Shown: positions 36,519 to 44,916, numbered from the stretch's first letter. The stretch: 64,000 bases of DNA from Bacteroidaceae bacterium (GCA_017546505.1 JAFYWV010000020.1:27334-91333), one strand, 5' to 3'. The notes: a model not told the origin generated them from the sequence alone. Numbers and translations are program-made.

Positions 36519-37456
36519 TGTAAAATTCTTATGCTGTTATGTTTATTTTTTCCTTTTTTAAAAATCCCGAGGTCAATCTTGTAACCTAAAAATATATCGT
36601 GGTTTCCGTTTTTTGCTCCTATGCCCGATGTGAACAATTCATATCCGTAGCTCAGTGTTATGTTCATCATCTCAATACCCAGAACAAAGGCTACAGATGT
36701 TGTTGGACTGTATGTAACTCCACCAAAAAAGTCCTTGCCTTCGTAGCTGTATGTGCCTAAAGCTGTTATGCTTGCCCGCCATCCTACAAAATCTGTCATC
36801 ACCTGCATTGAGGGCTGTATGGTTATTAACGTGTTTTTGACAGGAATATTGCCTCCTGCCATAAAATTAAAATATGGGCTTACCTTTATCTCGTTTTTTT
36901 CTCCCATAAGCACTAATGGGGCATTAAGGTGCAGGCCGGCAACTCCGGCATAAAAGTATTTGTGTTGATAGAGGATGCCGGCACCAAAATCCAACTTGTT
37001 GCCATCTGCATTGCCCGATGGGAATGCGGGGTCGTTCTTGTCGTTGAGTATGAGGTTCTTGTTCTCAAAACTGCAGTTTACCAGCCCCAATTGCAAACCC
37101 AATGCAAGGCGGCCTTTGAACAGTTTGAACGCGTATGCATAGTTCAGATACAGATGTTGGTTCGAGAATTTACCAATCTCATCGTTGACAATTCCAAGTC
37201 CGACGCTGTGGTCACTTTTTATGAAAGGTATAGGGGCATCTATGTTTATGAGCATTGTTCTTGGGTTACCCTCAAAACCTGTCATCTGATTGCTGTATGC
37301 CGCGTAGGCGGTGAGTTTCCTTTCTGCTCCTGCTCCTGCCGGGTTGAAGTAGTTGAGCATTTCCCAATAGTGGGTGAAGTGCGCATCGAACTGGGCCTGC
37401 ACCTTGCCTACTGTGCAGACCAAAACTAATGCTATGAATAGAAATCTCTTCATCAA
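36515..37456 (-). CDS. porP: PorP/SprF-family type IX secretion outer-membrane protein
   Basis: 313 residues. A signal peptide ends KVQAQ, followed by FDAHFTHYWEMLNYFNPAGA, the hallmark of PorP/SprF barrels, with later NDEIGKFSNQHLYLNYAYAF. PorP is an outer-membrane barrel linked to the PorKN ring and needed for T9SS function. It heads the operon; gldK overlaps by 4 bases. The 90-base upstream gap contains no clean TAnnTTTG box. Confidence 0.92.
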   Translation of the reverse strand: MMKRFLFIALVLVCTVGKVQAQFDAHFTHYWEMLNYFNPAGAGAERKLTAYAAYSNQMTGFEGNPRTMLINIDAPIPFIKSDHSVGLGIVNDEIGKFSNQHLYLNYAYAFKLFKGRLALGLQLGLVNCSFENKNLILNDKNDPAFPSGNADGNKLDFGAGILYQHKYFYAGVAGLHLNAPLVLMGEKNEIKVSPYFNFMAGGNIPVKNTLITIQPSMQVMTDFVGWRASITALGTYSYEGKDFFGGVTYSPTTSVAFVLGIEMMNITLSYGYELFTSGIGAKNGNHDIFLGYKIDLGIFKKGKNKHNSIRILQ

Positions 37457-37546
37457 TACCCGGTAAATCTCTTTATCAACGTAAAAAAAACGTGTATATT
37501 ATTCGGCAACTAAAAAAACGGCAATAGTTACAAAAGATTGTCTCTT

Positions 37547-38452
37547 CTATTTGAATGGCTCAAGGTGTATTCCAATGTGTGTCTCGCTGCCGAACTCCTC
37601 CTTTATCTTTTTCTCAATCTCGCAAGCCACAGAGTGCGCCTCGGCAAGCGGTGTCGTTCCGTCCATACGTATGTGGACCTCTATTGCAATGTGGTTGCCT
37701 ATGCGACGTGTGCGCAGGTGGTGTGGTGAAGCCACCATCGGGAACGAGAGAATGATATTGCATATCTTTTCTTCTGTTTCGGGTGGCAATGAGCGTTCCA
37801 GCAACTCATCTACGCAGGGGGTCACAAGGGCTATTGCTGTTTTTATAATCATTGCGCTCACGGCAACGGCTGCAATAGGGTCCAAAACACTCCATTTTTC
37901 GCCCAGGCAGATGGCTGCACATATTCCTGTGAATGTCGCTATTGACGAGAATGCATCGCTGCGATGATGCCAGGCATTTGCAATTACAGCCTTGGAGTCC
38001 AACGCTTTGCCTTTGTGTGCCGTGTATCGGTATAGTACCTCTTTTATTACTATTGATACTGCAGCAGCAACGAGTGCCAACGGAGCTGGCATTTGCAGGC
38101 TCTGCCCGTCTATAACCTTTGCAATGGATGTTGCACCATCGATTAGAATGCCGACGCCTGCAACAAACAGAATTATCCCAATTATGGCTGTTGCCAGGGT
38201 CTCATATTTCCCGTGTCCGTATCTGTGGCTCTCATCCTCTGGTTTCCCCGATATTCTCACAAATACAATGACAATTATGTCTGTGACAAAATCCGACAAT
38301 GAATGTACGGCATCTGCAATCATAGCCGAACTGTGTCCCAGAAAGCCTGCAGCAAACTTGAATGTCAACAGCAGAAAGTTTGCTATGCTCCCAATCCCGG
38401 TGACCCTCAGTATCTCTTTTTCTCGTTTGTGAAGTTTTTCGCTATTTCCCAT
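37547..38452 (-). CDS. cation diffusion facilitator (CDF) metal transporter
   Basis: 301 residues with six membrane helices and a C-terminal cytoplasmic domain. The metal site residues are visible: SAMIADAVHSLSDFVTDI (His/Asp of helix 2) and NAWHHRSDAFSSIATF (His-x-x-x-Asp of helix 5). It exports Zn, Fe, Mn or related divalent ions in exchange for protons; the helix 2 pattern H-x-x-x-D resembles zinc/cadmium-type members, but specificity is uncertain. The C-terminal domain has the expected PHHLRTRRIGNHIAIEVHI. Single gene, candidate -7 box at 38532-38539. Confidence 0.92.
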   Translation of the reverse strand: MGNSEKLHKREKEILRVTGIGSIANFLLLTFKFAAGFLGHSSAMIADAVHSLSDFVTDIIVIVFVRISGKPEDESHRYGHGKYETLATAIIGIILFVAGVGILIDGATSIAKVIDGQSLQMPAPLALVAAAVSIVIKEVLYRYTAHKGKALDSKAVIANAWHHRSDAFSSIATFTGICAAICLGEKWSVLDPIAAVAVSAMIIKTAIALVTPCVDELLERSLPPETEEKICNIILSFPMVASPHHLRTRRIGNHIAIEVHIRMDGTTPLAEAHSVACEIEKKIKEEFGSETHIGIHLEPFK

Positions 38453-38531
38453 AACACCGTTTTGAGTACAAATGTACGAGCAAAATTCAGCGTATCAAAG
38501 AAGTTTTTGTTTTATTTGTCAAGTTTATGTT

Positions 38532-38539
38532 CTCTTGAC
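38532..38539 (-). promoter_or_regulatory. candidate -7 promoter box for the CDF gene
   Basis: TATCTTTG on the minus strand fits TAnnTTTG, 80 bases before the ATG. The upstream terminator hairpin occupies the -33 region, and no TTTG is found there. Confidence 0.45.
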
Positions 38540-38550
38540 AGCAAAGATAC

Positions 38551-38587
38551 AATACAGCGTGGCAACGTTCCATTGCCACGCTGTATT
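38551..38587 (-). terminator. strong 15-bp hairpin ending the calycin operon
   Basis: AATACAGCGTGGCAA (38551-38565) is an exact complement of TTGCCACGCTGTATT (38573-38587), loop of seven. It lies about 180 bases after the calycin gene stop and immediately before the CDF promoter box. Confidence 0.75.
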
Positions 38588-38631
38588 TATTCAAAAAATG
38601 TGCTGTTTATTACTTTATAACAACCGCTGCG

Positions 38632-38735
38632 CTTCGCGCGAACTGCTTTACGTTCGTTGCAAAACATCAAGCGAACTTGTGTTCTACTTACTTAACCAGC
38701 ACTTTCGCTTCGCGCAAGTGCTTTACATTCGGTAA
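38632..38735. repeat. two imperfect ~30-bp repeats, decayed C-terminal-tail-like sequence
   Basis: The block GCTTCGCGC(G)AA(C/G)TGCTTTAC(G/A)TTCG occurs at about 38630-38657 and 38707-38731. On the minus strand the two blocks can be read as NVKQFARSAAVVIK-stop and NVKHLREAKVLVK-stop; the true C-terminus of the upstream gene ends GKKVLVK-stop. The copies lie downstream of that stop and are not in an open frame with it. They are either relics of duplicated gene ends or an intergenic palindromic repeat. Confidence 0.6.
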
Positions 38736-38768
38736 TGTTTGATTAAGCAAGCTTATCAACCATTACTC

Positions 38769-39722
38769 TCACTTAACCAGCACTTTCTTGCCGTTTACAA
38801 TGTAGATACCGGCAGCGTTGATTTCGTTAACCTTGCGGCCTGTGAGGTCGTAGATTACGTTTGCGCCATTCTCGCTTTCAACGTTGTTGATGCCTGTGAG
38901 GTCTGCCTGACCGAATGTTACGGCAACGCCAAGATCCTCAATGTTGATGTTGCAGTAGAGTTTGTGTTCTGTCATCTTACCGTTGAGTGCAACAGGAATC
39001 TCACCGAGTTCTGGACCCAACCAAAATTCAACACCTTCGCTATCACCTTCTGTGATTGTGATGTTCTGCTCTACGCTGAAGTTCTTGATGCTGTTCTCTT
39101 CATTGGCGGTGATGCCGTTGATGACAATGTTGCCAATACCTTCACCCAACAAAAGGAAATTGTTTAGTGCAAGTGTGTATGTGCCGTTTGTTTTCTCGTC
39201 AACATAGATTGTTGTTCTCTGTGAATCAAGAATCTCACCATCCATAATAACGGTCAAATCCTCGTCATAAGAGAATGTCTTGGCAATATCTGTGCCGAAT
39301 GTTACGGCAACGCCAAGATCCTCAATGTTAATATTGCAGTAGAGTGAACCTTCAGTCATCTTTCCGTTGAGCGCAACAGGAATTTCACCGAGTTCTGGAC
39401 CCAACCAAAATTCAACGCCTTCGCTATCACCTTCTGTGATTGTGATGTTCTGCTCTACGCTGAAGTTCTTGATGCTGTTCTCTTCATTGGCGGTGATGCC
39501 GTTGATGACAATGTTGCCAATACCTTCACCCATCAGAAGGAAATTGTTGAGCGCAAGAGTGTATGTGTTGTCGCTCTCCTTCTTTACAGTGATTGTAGAT
39601 GCTTGTGAATCAATAACTTCTCCATCCATTGAAATAGTGAGGTTATCTGTAAAGGTTTTTGTCTGCGCCACTGCAAAAGTTGCTGCAATAGCAAAAATGA
39701 ATGTAAGTAAAGTTTTTTTCAT
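38769..39722 (-). CDS. secreted two-domain calycin-like protein with T9SS-type C-terminal tail
   Basis: 317 residues. A signal peptide (MKKTLLTFIFAIAATFAVAQ) is followed by two calycin-like beta-barrel domains (about 22-150 and 150-275) of the type often found in Bacteroidales, each with TYTLALNNFLL(M/L)GEGIGN. The last ~40 residues, YDLTGRKVNEINAAGIYIVN then GKKVLVK, look like a T9SS sorting/attachment domain, which fits the T9SS operon close by. The ligand is unknown. It is the third gene of the operon with the PCMD lipoprotein and the beta-barrel. The two domains are nearly identical in DNA. Confidence 0.82.
   Translation of the reverse strand: MKKTLLTFIFAIAATFAVAQTKTFTDNLTISMDGEVIDSQASTITVKKESDNTYTLALNNFLLMGEGIGNIVINGITANEENSIKNFSVEQNITITEGDSEGVEFWLGPELGEIPVALNGKMTEGSLYCNINIEDLGVAVTFGTDIAKTFSYDEDLTVIMDGEILDSQRTTIYVDEKTNGTYTLALNNFLLLGEGIGNIVINGITANEENSIKNFSVEQNITITEGDSEGVEFWLGPELGEIPVALNGKMTEHKLYCNINIEDLGVAVTFGQADLTGINNVESENGANVIYDLTGRKVNEINAAGIYIVNGKKVLVK
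38911..39678 (-). repeat. 384-bp internal tandem repeat of the calycin gene
   Basis: Copies at about 38911-39294 and 39295-39678 align without gaps at a constant offset of 384 bp (128 codons). Stretches such as 38985-39150 versus 39369-39534 differ at only a few positions. This indicates a recent duplication or ongoing gene conversion. Confidence 0.85.
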
Positions 39723-39754
39723 AAGTAATTATTTTAAAACGATTTATATTTCTT

Positions 39755-40534
39755 TCAGAAAAGGTATGTAAAACCCAATGTGCAGTATATTGGATAAAGG
39801 GCAAATGTCACACTGCTGTAGTCGCTTGGGAATATTCCGTTAAGTCCCCATTTGAGGTCGGCAAAAACGCTCAGATGTTTGTATATCTTGTATTCAGCAC
39901 CGGCCTGCACTCCATACTGGAACTTGCGGATGTCTTTGCTGAAATCGTATAAGGCATTGTCCAGTTCGGTCTTTTCGCCGGTGGGGTTGCCCTCGCGCAA
40001 ATAACCGTCGTATGCCGCTCCTGTAAACTCACCATCGAGCAAGAACGATGCGTATGCGCCGGCAGATACATTCCAACGTTCATTTATCTTGTAAACAGCC
40101 AGTACCGGGATGCTCAAATAGGTGTTTTTGACTTTGGTCTTCACCTTTCCTGTCCAATATCCCGATACAATTCCATCGCCATTTGCAACCTCCATATAGT
40201 AGTTCTTTGTATCGGCATTGGTTGTCATTCCCTTTGTCTCCAATTCAACACCCCAACGCAGTCCCCAATTGCCTTTGCCGAACATCTTCTCGGCACTACC
40301 TTTGAGTGACAGGTTCAGGCCCGGGTTGAACCCCTCGATGCCGCGTATCTCAACCGGCAATGGTAGCGGGGCAGTGCCACCAAGGTTGTAGCCGGCACTC
40401 AGACGTATGCTCCATCCTTGGAGCGCAGCTTTGATAAGGTTCTTGTCGGTGTCGCTTATGCTGTTGTTTGCATTCCCTGCTGTTGTTGTGAGGGCTATGA
40501 AACTTGCAACAAGTGCTATAATAATCTTTCTCAT
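39755..40534 (-). CDS. outer-membrane beta-barrel protein
   Basis: 259 residues with a signal peptide (MRKIIIALVASFIALTTTAG) and alternating-strand segments ending in GFTYLF, a C-terminal aromatic typical of outer-membrane barrels. Phrases like SIRLSAGYNLGGTAPLPLPV and FQYGVQAGAEYKIYKHLSVF match the porin-family/PorT-like proteins of Bacteroidetes. It lies between the PCMD lipoprotein gene (25 bases upstream) and the calycin gene (32 bases downstream), so the three probably act together at the surface; the ligand cannot be read. Confidence 0.8.
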   Translation of the reverse strand: MRKIIIALVASFIALTTTAGNANNSISDTDKNLIKAALQGWSIRLSAGYNLGGTAPLPLPVEIRGIEGFNPGLNLSLKGSAEKMFGKGNWGLRWGVELETKGMTTNADTKNYYMEVANGDGIVSGYWTGKVKTKVKNTYLSIPVLAVYKINERWNVSAGAYASFLLDGEFTGAAYDGYLREGNPTGEKTELDNALYDFSKDIRKFQYGVQAGAEYKIYKHLSVFADLKWGLNGIFPSDYSSVTFALYPIYCTLGFTYLF

Positions 40535-40559
40535 AGTGTCTTGTGTTTGTGTTCAGTGT

Positions 40560-41699
40560 TTATCTGTTCTCCCAATTGATTTTCACTTCATCAATGCAAA
40601 GTGTGCTACCTACTGCACCTTCAAAATATGCACCATCCTTGCTTGAACTTGCAACAACTGTTATTGCATATTCTCCATTCTCGAGTTTCTTATAGTCGAA
40701 AGTGTTGCCGTTGGCCTCTTTGTATGCAATCTCAAACTCGGTCCACTCGCTCTCTTCGCCTGGGGTCTCAAGTTGTGCAACAAGAACAATGCGTTCGCTC
40801 GAGAGAACGTTGCTGCCATCGAGTGTCACGACATTGTTTGGGTCTATTTCGTAAAGTACCGAATATATTGCACAAGTGTCGCGTCTGTCAGTAATTTCCT
40901 CCATTGCCTTGTTGGTGAATACCTCGCCGGGAGTGTATTTGTAGTATCCGGTCAATGACACGGGCTTGCTTGGAGCAATTGTGAAACCGAAGCGTGTAGC
41001 TTCAAGTGGAGCTTTTGTTGCATTTGCGGTCAAGAACTCGCCAATAAAGATGTTGCCGGCAGCTATTGGCATCTTCATCATCTTACCGAATGTGCCGGTG
41101 CTACGTGTGGTAAGTTTTACGCCGTAGCCTTTTACGCCAGCCGAGTCGACAGATGTGGGAAAATCTGCCGGGGTCTTGCCCTGTCCCGACATTGAGAAAC
41201 CGGCATTGCCGCTTGCCCACCAGCTGAGCTTTGTACCTTTGTTGTCTTCTTCGTGCCACACATAGTATTTCTTCTCAATGGCAAAATGTTCAAAGCTGAA
41301 CGTTGCTTCGGTGTCTATCACTGTCTGTTTGGTGAATGATACCTCATACTCCTTGCTCCATTTGCCATCCTCGGATGTCGTTTTGTAGAATAGATATACA
41401 CCACGCTCTCCATTCATTTTAATGCGGTCGAGTTTCTCAATATGCGCACCGGGAGTCAGTTCAAACTCCGGGTCAAGCGTCTTTAAAGTCTCGACGTTTG
41501 TCTCCTCGTTTACGTAGAATCTGACAGCGTTGTTGCTTATCATTGGTTTTCCTGATAAAATCTCTTTGTTCTCCTCAAGCCAAGTTGCCTTCACTGCTAA
41601 AATGTCGCATTCGGCACTGGGTGCTTCCTCTTGAATACAAGATGTAAACAGGAACGAAGTCGCAAAAACGATGAACGCAAAAAATAGTGTTTTTCTCAT
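40560..41699 (-). CDS. PCMD-domain lipoprotein
   Basis: 379 residues. The lipobox is LFTSC (residues ~17-21). An N-terminal Ig-like region (about 30-120) precedes a C-terminal beta-sandwich domain typical of the putative carbohydrate metabolism domain family (FSFEHFAIEKKYYVW, GYGVKLTTRSTGTFG, ENGEYAITVVASSSKDGAYF, GSTLCIDEVKI). These Bacteroidetes surface lipoproteins are thought to bind or process glycans, but no activity is established. It heads the operon with a barrel and a calycin protein; promoter at 41729-41760. Confidence 0.82.
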   Translation of the reverse strand: MRKTLFFAFIVFATSFLFTSCIQEEAPSAECDILAVKATWLEENKEILSGKPMISNNAVRFYVNEETNVETLKTLDPEFELTPGAHIEKLDRIKMNGERGVYLFYKTTSEDGKWSKEYEVSFTKQTVIDTEATFSFEHFAIEKKYYVWHEEDNKGTKLSWWASGNAGFSMSGQGKTPADFPTSVDSAGVKGYGVKLTTRSTGTFGKMMKMPIAAGNIFIGEFLTANATKAPLEATRFGFTIAPSKPVSLTGYYKYTPGEVFTNKAMEEITDRRDTCAIYSVLYEIDPNNVVTLDGSNVLSSERIVLVAQLETPGEESEWTEFEIAYKEANGNTFDYKKLENGEYAITVVASSSKDGAYFEGAVGSTLCIDEVKINWENR

Positions 41700-41728
41700 A
41701 ATTACAAGTTGAAAGAAAAAAATTTCCG

Positions 41729-41760
41729 CAAAGTTAGGTAAAAATATTTACATAGTAAAA
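41729..41760 (-). promoter_or_regulatory. promoter for the PCMD-barrel-calycin operon
   Basis: On the minus strand TTTT (41760-41757), 20 bp, TAACTTTG (41736-41729): full -7 match and 3 of 4 bases at -33, 30 bases before the ATG. Confidence 0.65.
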
Positions 41761-41840
41761 TCGGCAAACAGTTATTTGCCTATATAGCTTTCTTTTAGAT
41801 AACAAAAACCGTGAAAATGTGTGATTTTTGACAGTTCTAT

Positions 41841-43079
41841 TTATATGCGTACGCCCACCGAGAACTCCAGGTATTCGGCCTTTATGCTGTGTGACTTGAT
41901 GGCAAAGCCCAGGAATGTGTCACCAAGCTTTGGAAAGTAGTACCTCAAACCGGCTTTCTCGTAGTGCCATCCTCGTTCGCGGTCACCAAGTTCTTTTGCC
42001 GCTTCTCCGTTAACACCTTTGTGTCTGTAAGGATATGCTCCAACCGCTACGTGAACGGCAAAGTTGTGCCAATAGACCTCGTGCACAAGGGCAATACCTA
42101 TTGAGATTGGAGAATATCCGGGAGATTTATCCACCTCTTCATCGCCATATACAATCCTGTCACTGGCTTCCAACTCTTTCATATTTGATGAATAGAACAC
42201 ATCAAGGCTGATACCGCTTGCGTATCTTAGCGAATAGCGGTACATTGCATCCAGGCTGATGGAGAATTTGGGGTGTGCCTTGAGTTTTATCTTGCTCTTT
42301 TGGGCCGGGTCTTTTTCGGTCTCGACCTTGGCATTCCATTCGGCCATACAGGTGTGGACACCGCCGCCGAGCACAATCATATACTGCATACCTCGCTTAT
42401 AATCGGCTTTGAGACGTGGCTTGCCCAAATAGTCCTTGTAATCATAGTCCGATATTCGGTAACGCGCGAAGATACCTCCACCAAGTGCGTTCAAAGCCTC
42501 GTTAGGCAGTGTCAAACGCCCGTTGGAGTAGTGGCGGAACATTGCATCGGCGCCAATCTCCCATCTTTTGCCAATGTGGAACTTTATGAAAGCACCTGCG
42601 CCAAAATAGGCCATCACGGGCGAACTGAGCCAGTTGTTGCCCGGGTTGTTCACAGGGTCGTACTTGTCGGGATTATACGTGACGCCAAAATCAAGAAGAT
42701 AGCCTAAAGATATATGTTTCCTGCGCAACAATGAACGCTCGAACGAACCGTACAAAGAGTAAAGGTTTGGCAGTTTTGTCTGGTCAATGAATTTGAAATT
42801 CTCCATTCTTGCAAGAGAGAACCCGAAATTGAACATTGGATATCCGAAACGTTGCGCATAGGCGGAACTGTCGTTGGGGTTTGTCTGTAAACCAATGGCG
42901 GCTTCATACGTCATATAACCGTATGTCTTCAGATTGGGTCTTGTCCTTTCCATATCAGTGCCCCACCATCCGTGTGCGGTAAGCGTCATATCCTTTGCAT
43001 TGAATTTTTGGGCCTGTATCTGTTGCCGGGTTATGATTAGCAGTAGGAGCAGTGTTATAGTTCTTGCAGAAAGTCTCAT
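41841..43079 (-). CDS. PagL-like lipid A deacylase / acyloxyacyl hydrolase family protein
   Basis: 412 residues with a signal peptide (cleavage near QIQAQ). The sequence looks like an outer-membrane barrel. FRHYSNGRL (His183, Ser185, Asn186) matches the catalytic His-x-Ser-Asn of PagL, which removes the 3-O acyl chain of lipid A. The protein is much longer than Proteobacterial PagL (about 170), with an N-terminal part (residues 30-130) and a long C-terminal barrel part. If active it would remodel lipid A at the outer membrane. Single gene, with its own promoter, at the left edge of the accessory island. Confidence 0.75.
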   Translation of the reverse strand: MRLSARTITLLLLLIITRQQIQAQKFNAKDMTLTAHGWWGTDMERTRPNLKTYGYMTYEAAIGLQTNPNDSSAYAQRFGYPMFNFGFSLARMENFKFIDQTKLPNLYSLYGSFERSLLRRKHISLGYLLDFGVTYNPDKYDPVNNPGNNWLSSPVMAYFGAGAFIKFHIGKRWEIGADAMFRHYSNGRLTLPNEALNALGGGIFARYRISDYDYKDYLGKPRLKADYKRGMQYMIVLGGGVHTCMAEWNAKVETEKDPAQKSKIKLKAHPKFSISLDAMYRYSLRYASGISLDVFYSSNMKELEASDRIVYGDEEVDKSPGYSPISIGIALVHEVYWHNFAVHVAVGAYPYRHKGVNGEAAKELGDRERGWHYEKAGLRYYFPKLGDTFLGFAIKSHSIKAEYLEFSVGVRI

Positions 43080-43106
43080 ATCAAATCATATCTCTGAATT
43101 AGGCTG

Positions 43107-43138
43107 CAAAGTTACAAAAATATTGCAAGAGACCGAAA
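43107..43138 (-). promoter_or_regulatory. promoter for the PagL-like gene
   Basis: On the minus strand TTTC (43138-43135), 20 bp, TAACTTTG (43114-43107), 28 bases before the ATG. The -7 box is exact and the -33 box is 3 of 4. Confidence 0.65.
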
Positions 43139-43208
43139 CAATCTTTTTAAAACAATTAAATAAACAAGTTTGTTTTGGTGAAAAATATTTGTAAAAGAGA
43201 AAGTTTTA

Positions 43209-43254
43209 TTTGGTATTTCTTCAACTTGATATATATATTTGTGATATACTTTTG
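43209..43254 (+). promoter_or_regulatory. tandem promoter for the muramidase-remnant operon
   Basis: TTTG (43209-43212), 21 bp, TATATTTG (43234-43241) is an exact consensus promoter. A second -7 box TACTTTTG (43247-43254) lies 6 bases later with CTTG 18 bp upstream. Both read rightwards into the gene at 43285. Confidence 0.75.
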
Positions 43255-43284
43255 CATCATTCGTAATTTAAAATAAAATGTGAT

Positions 43285-43812
43285 ATGAATGATGAATTGG
43301 AAATAATTGAGGAGTTCCAATCGGATAGTATAGACGAACTTGTAGATGAGAGAAAGAAGAATAAAGCTGTTCAAAGATTTATGATGCAACCTTCGACCTT
43401 TACAAAATATTATTACATAGAAAACTATCCGAATGGTGATTCTTTAAAAAGTGAAATTGCGCCAAAGGAACTTGATGAACTGGGAAAAAATAATAGAGGT
43501 TCATCGGCTAAACAAAAACATCGTAGCGATTCTTTATTTTATGCAACAATCCCTATGGTTATGCATTATGAAGGAGGCTTTGTCGATGACCCCATTGATA
43601 GAGGTGATAGAACAAATCAGGCAGTGAATGCAGTTGATGAGAAATGGTTAAAAAGAGAATTGCAAAAATCACGTGCAGAGCATTGTGATGGCATTGTGGA
43701 TAGGCGGCCTGAACAGAAGCGTTTTATAGATGGTTGGTTTTATAGGATAAATGATATTGGTAATAAATTTGGTTGTGATACAATATTTAAAAGCAGACAT
43801 TCAAAAAAATAA
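43285..43812 (+). CDS. GH108-type muramidase with internal deletion (putative effector remnant)
   Basis: 175 residues, no signal peptide. Residues 84-111 (YATIPMVMHYEGGFVDDPID, then RGDRTN) are the start of the GH108/N-acetylmuramidase domain, including the catalytic Glu of EGG (Glu96). Residues 138-158 (VDRRPEQKRFIDGWFYRIN) match the end of the same domain (PG_binding_3-like). The intervening ~80-90 residues are missing; the junction is at about residue 111 and remains in frame. An N-terminal 80-residue extension is unrecognised. It may be an inactivated lytic effector or a shortened variant; a lipoprotein of immunity type follows 6 bases later. Confidence 0.65.
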   Translation: MNDELEIIEEFQSDSIDELVDERKKNKAVQRFMMQPSTFTKYYYIENYPNGDSLKSEIAPKELDELGKNNRGSSAKQKHRSDSLFYATIPMVMHYEGGFVDDPIDRGDRTNQAVNAVDEKWLKRELQKSRAEHCDGIVDRRPEQKRFIDGWFYRINDIGNKFGCDTIFKSRHSKK

Positions 43813-43818
43813 AAGCTA

Positions 43819-44754
43819 ATGAAAAGGTTTTTGTTAATCGTTTGCACGTTGGGTGTTTTTGCTTGCAATGGCAAAAAAAATGTTGATGTCTCGGGCATTA
43901 CACCCTCACCGTTTTTGGGTTGTTGGGAGAGTGTTGTCCCAACTGATAGTATTCAAAATCTATCTGTGTGTATAGGTGAGCGAGGCGATTCGCTGCTTGT
44001 GGCATTTTTTTGGGAAAGGCTGAAACCTTTTTATATGGCGGGTAACCCGTTGAGCGATAGCAAGGGCAATACCATACCGCAGGCTTGTGTTCCTGTGCCA
44101 AAAAGTGGTAACAGTGCGATTGGCACAATTGTGAACCAATATTTTAGTGTTTTCCAAAAATATCCAAAGAATGAATATTATCCACTTGTTCTTGAACTGA
44201 AATCACTTGATACGCTTGTCTTCAAGATAAGTGGTGAGGTCAATTATTGGCCTGCCAGTGGGTTGCTTGTGCGCAAGAACAGCGAAAATTACTCTTACTC
44301 AACCGAGGTGGTAGATCTATACAAAGAAAATGCCTTTGTACCCGATGCCGATGTTTCGGTTGTAAATAAATTCGATGTCTCGGGCATTACGCCCACCCCG
44401 TTTGTAGGTGAGTGGGCGTGGGAGAAAAACGGACCTTGGCAAGATTTTAGTATGAGCATAGCAGCAAAGGGCGATTCTCTATTGCTTGTAGCCGGTGGCG
44501 TGTTTTTGGGTGGCACAAGAATGCAAATGCCTGATTGGGATAACGACGGTACCCCATTGCCACAGGCTTGCTTGCTTGCTCCCACGCTAGGTAACATAGC
44601 TGTAGGTCGCTTCTTTTTGGATGCCGATTGTACGGTAACTTTGGAGCTTTTCAGCAAAAACACCCTTTTGTTTAAAACCGGCGAACAGCTTGGCTTTTGG
44701 CCCGATAGTGCAGTGATGGTGCGAACAAGCTGTGATAACTCGATTTTCAAATAA
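43819..44754 (+). CDS. two-repeat lipoprotein, putative immunity protein
   Basis: 311 residues. The lipobox is GVFAC (Cys16). The mature protein consists of two homologous halves, residues ~22-155 and ~185-305, each opening DVSGITP(S/T)PF(L/V)G with W and carrying GDSLL, PQAC and GN(S/I)A(I/V)G marks. No known domain is recognised. Location 6 bases after a muramidase-type gene and in the periplasm-facing compartment suggests protection from peptidoglycan damage, but that is inference. Duplication could reflect binding to two targets. Confidence 0.6.
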   Translation: MKRFLLIVCTLGVFACNGKKNVDVSGITPSPFLGCWESVVPTDSIQNLSVCIGERGDSLLVAFFWERLKPFYMAGNPLSDSKGNTIPQACVPVPKSGNSAIGTIVNQYFSVFQKYPKNEYYPLVLELKSLDTLVFKISGEVNYWPASGLLVRKNSENYSYSTEVVDLYKENAFVPDADVSVVNKFDVSGITPTPFVGEWAWEKNGPWQDFSMSIAAKGDSLLLVAGGVFLGGTRMQMPDWDNDGTPLPQACLLAPTLGNIAVGRFFLDADCTVTLELFSKNTLLFKTGEQLGFWPDSAVMVRTSCDNSIFK

Positions 44755-44881
44755 CCGCGTCATATAGTAAACTCTAATATTCCTGAAGACTTCAACACCT
44801 CTGTCATTGAGAGAAACAAATGGGTTCTTGGAATTCCAAACGATTGATTTTAGATATACAATTCTTTGTATAAATATAAAT

Positions 44882-44916
44882 GAGGCCGGGGTCAAAAGTG
44901 TTTTTGCTCCGGCCTC
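44882..44916. terminator. long hairpin, bidirectional terminator
   Basis: GAGGCCGGGG (44882-44891) pairs with CTCCGGCCTC (44907-44916), with an inner CAAAA/TTTTG stem. It separates the convergent genes ending at 44754 (plus) and 44964 (minus); on the minus strand it is followed by ATTTATATTTAT. Confidence 0.75.

Noticed and set aside
43157-43175. Possible repeat AAACAAGTTTGTTTT also near 54140 and 55265
   Set aside because: Short and AT-rich; matches are partial and the copies sit in different contexts (promoter region, gap and terminator).
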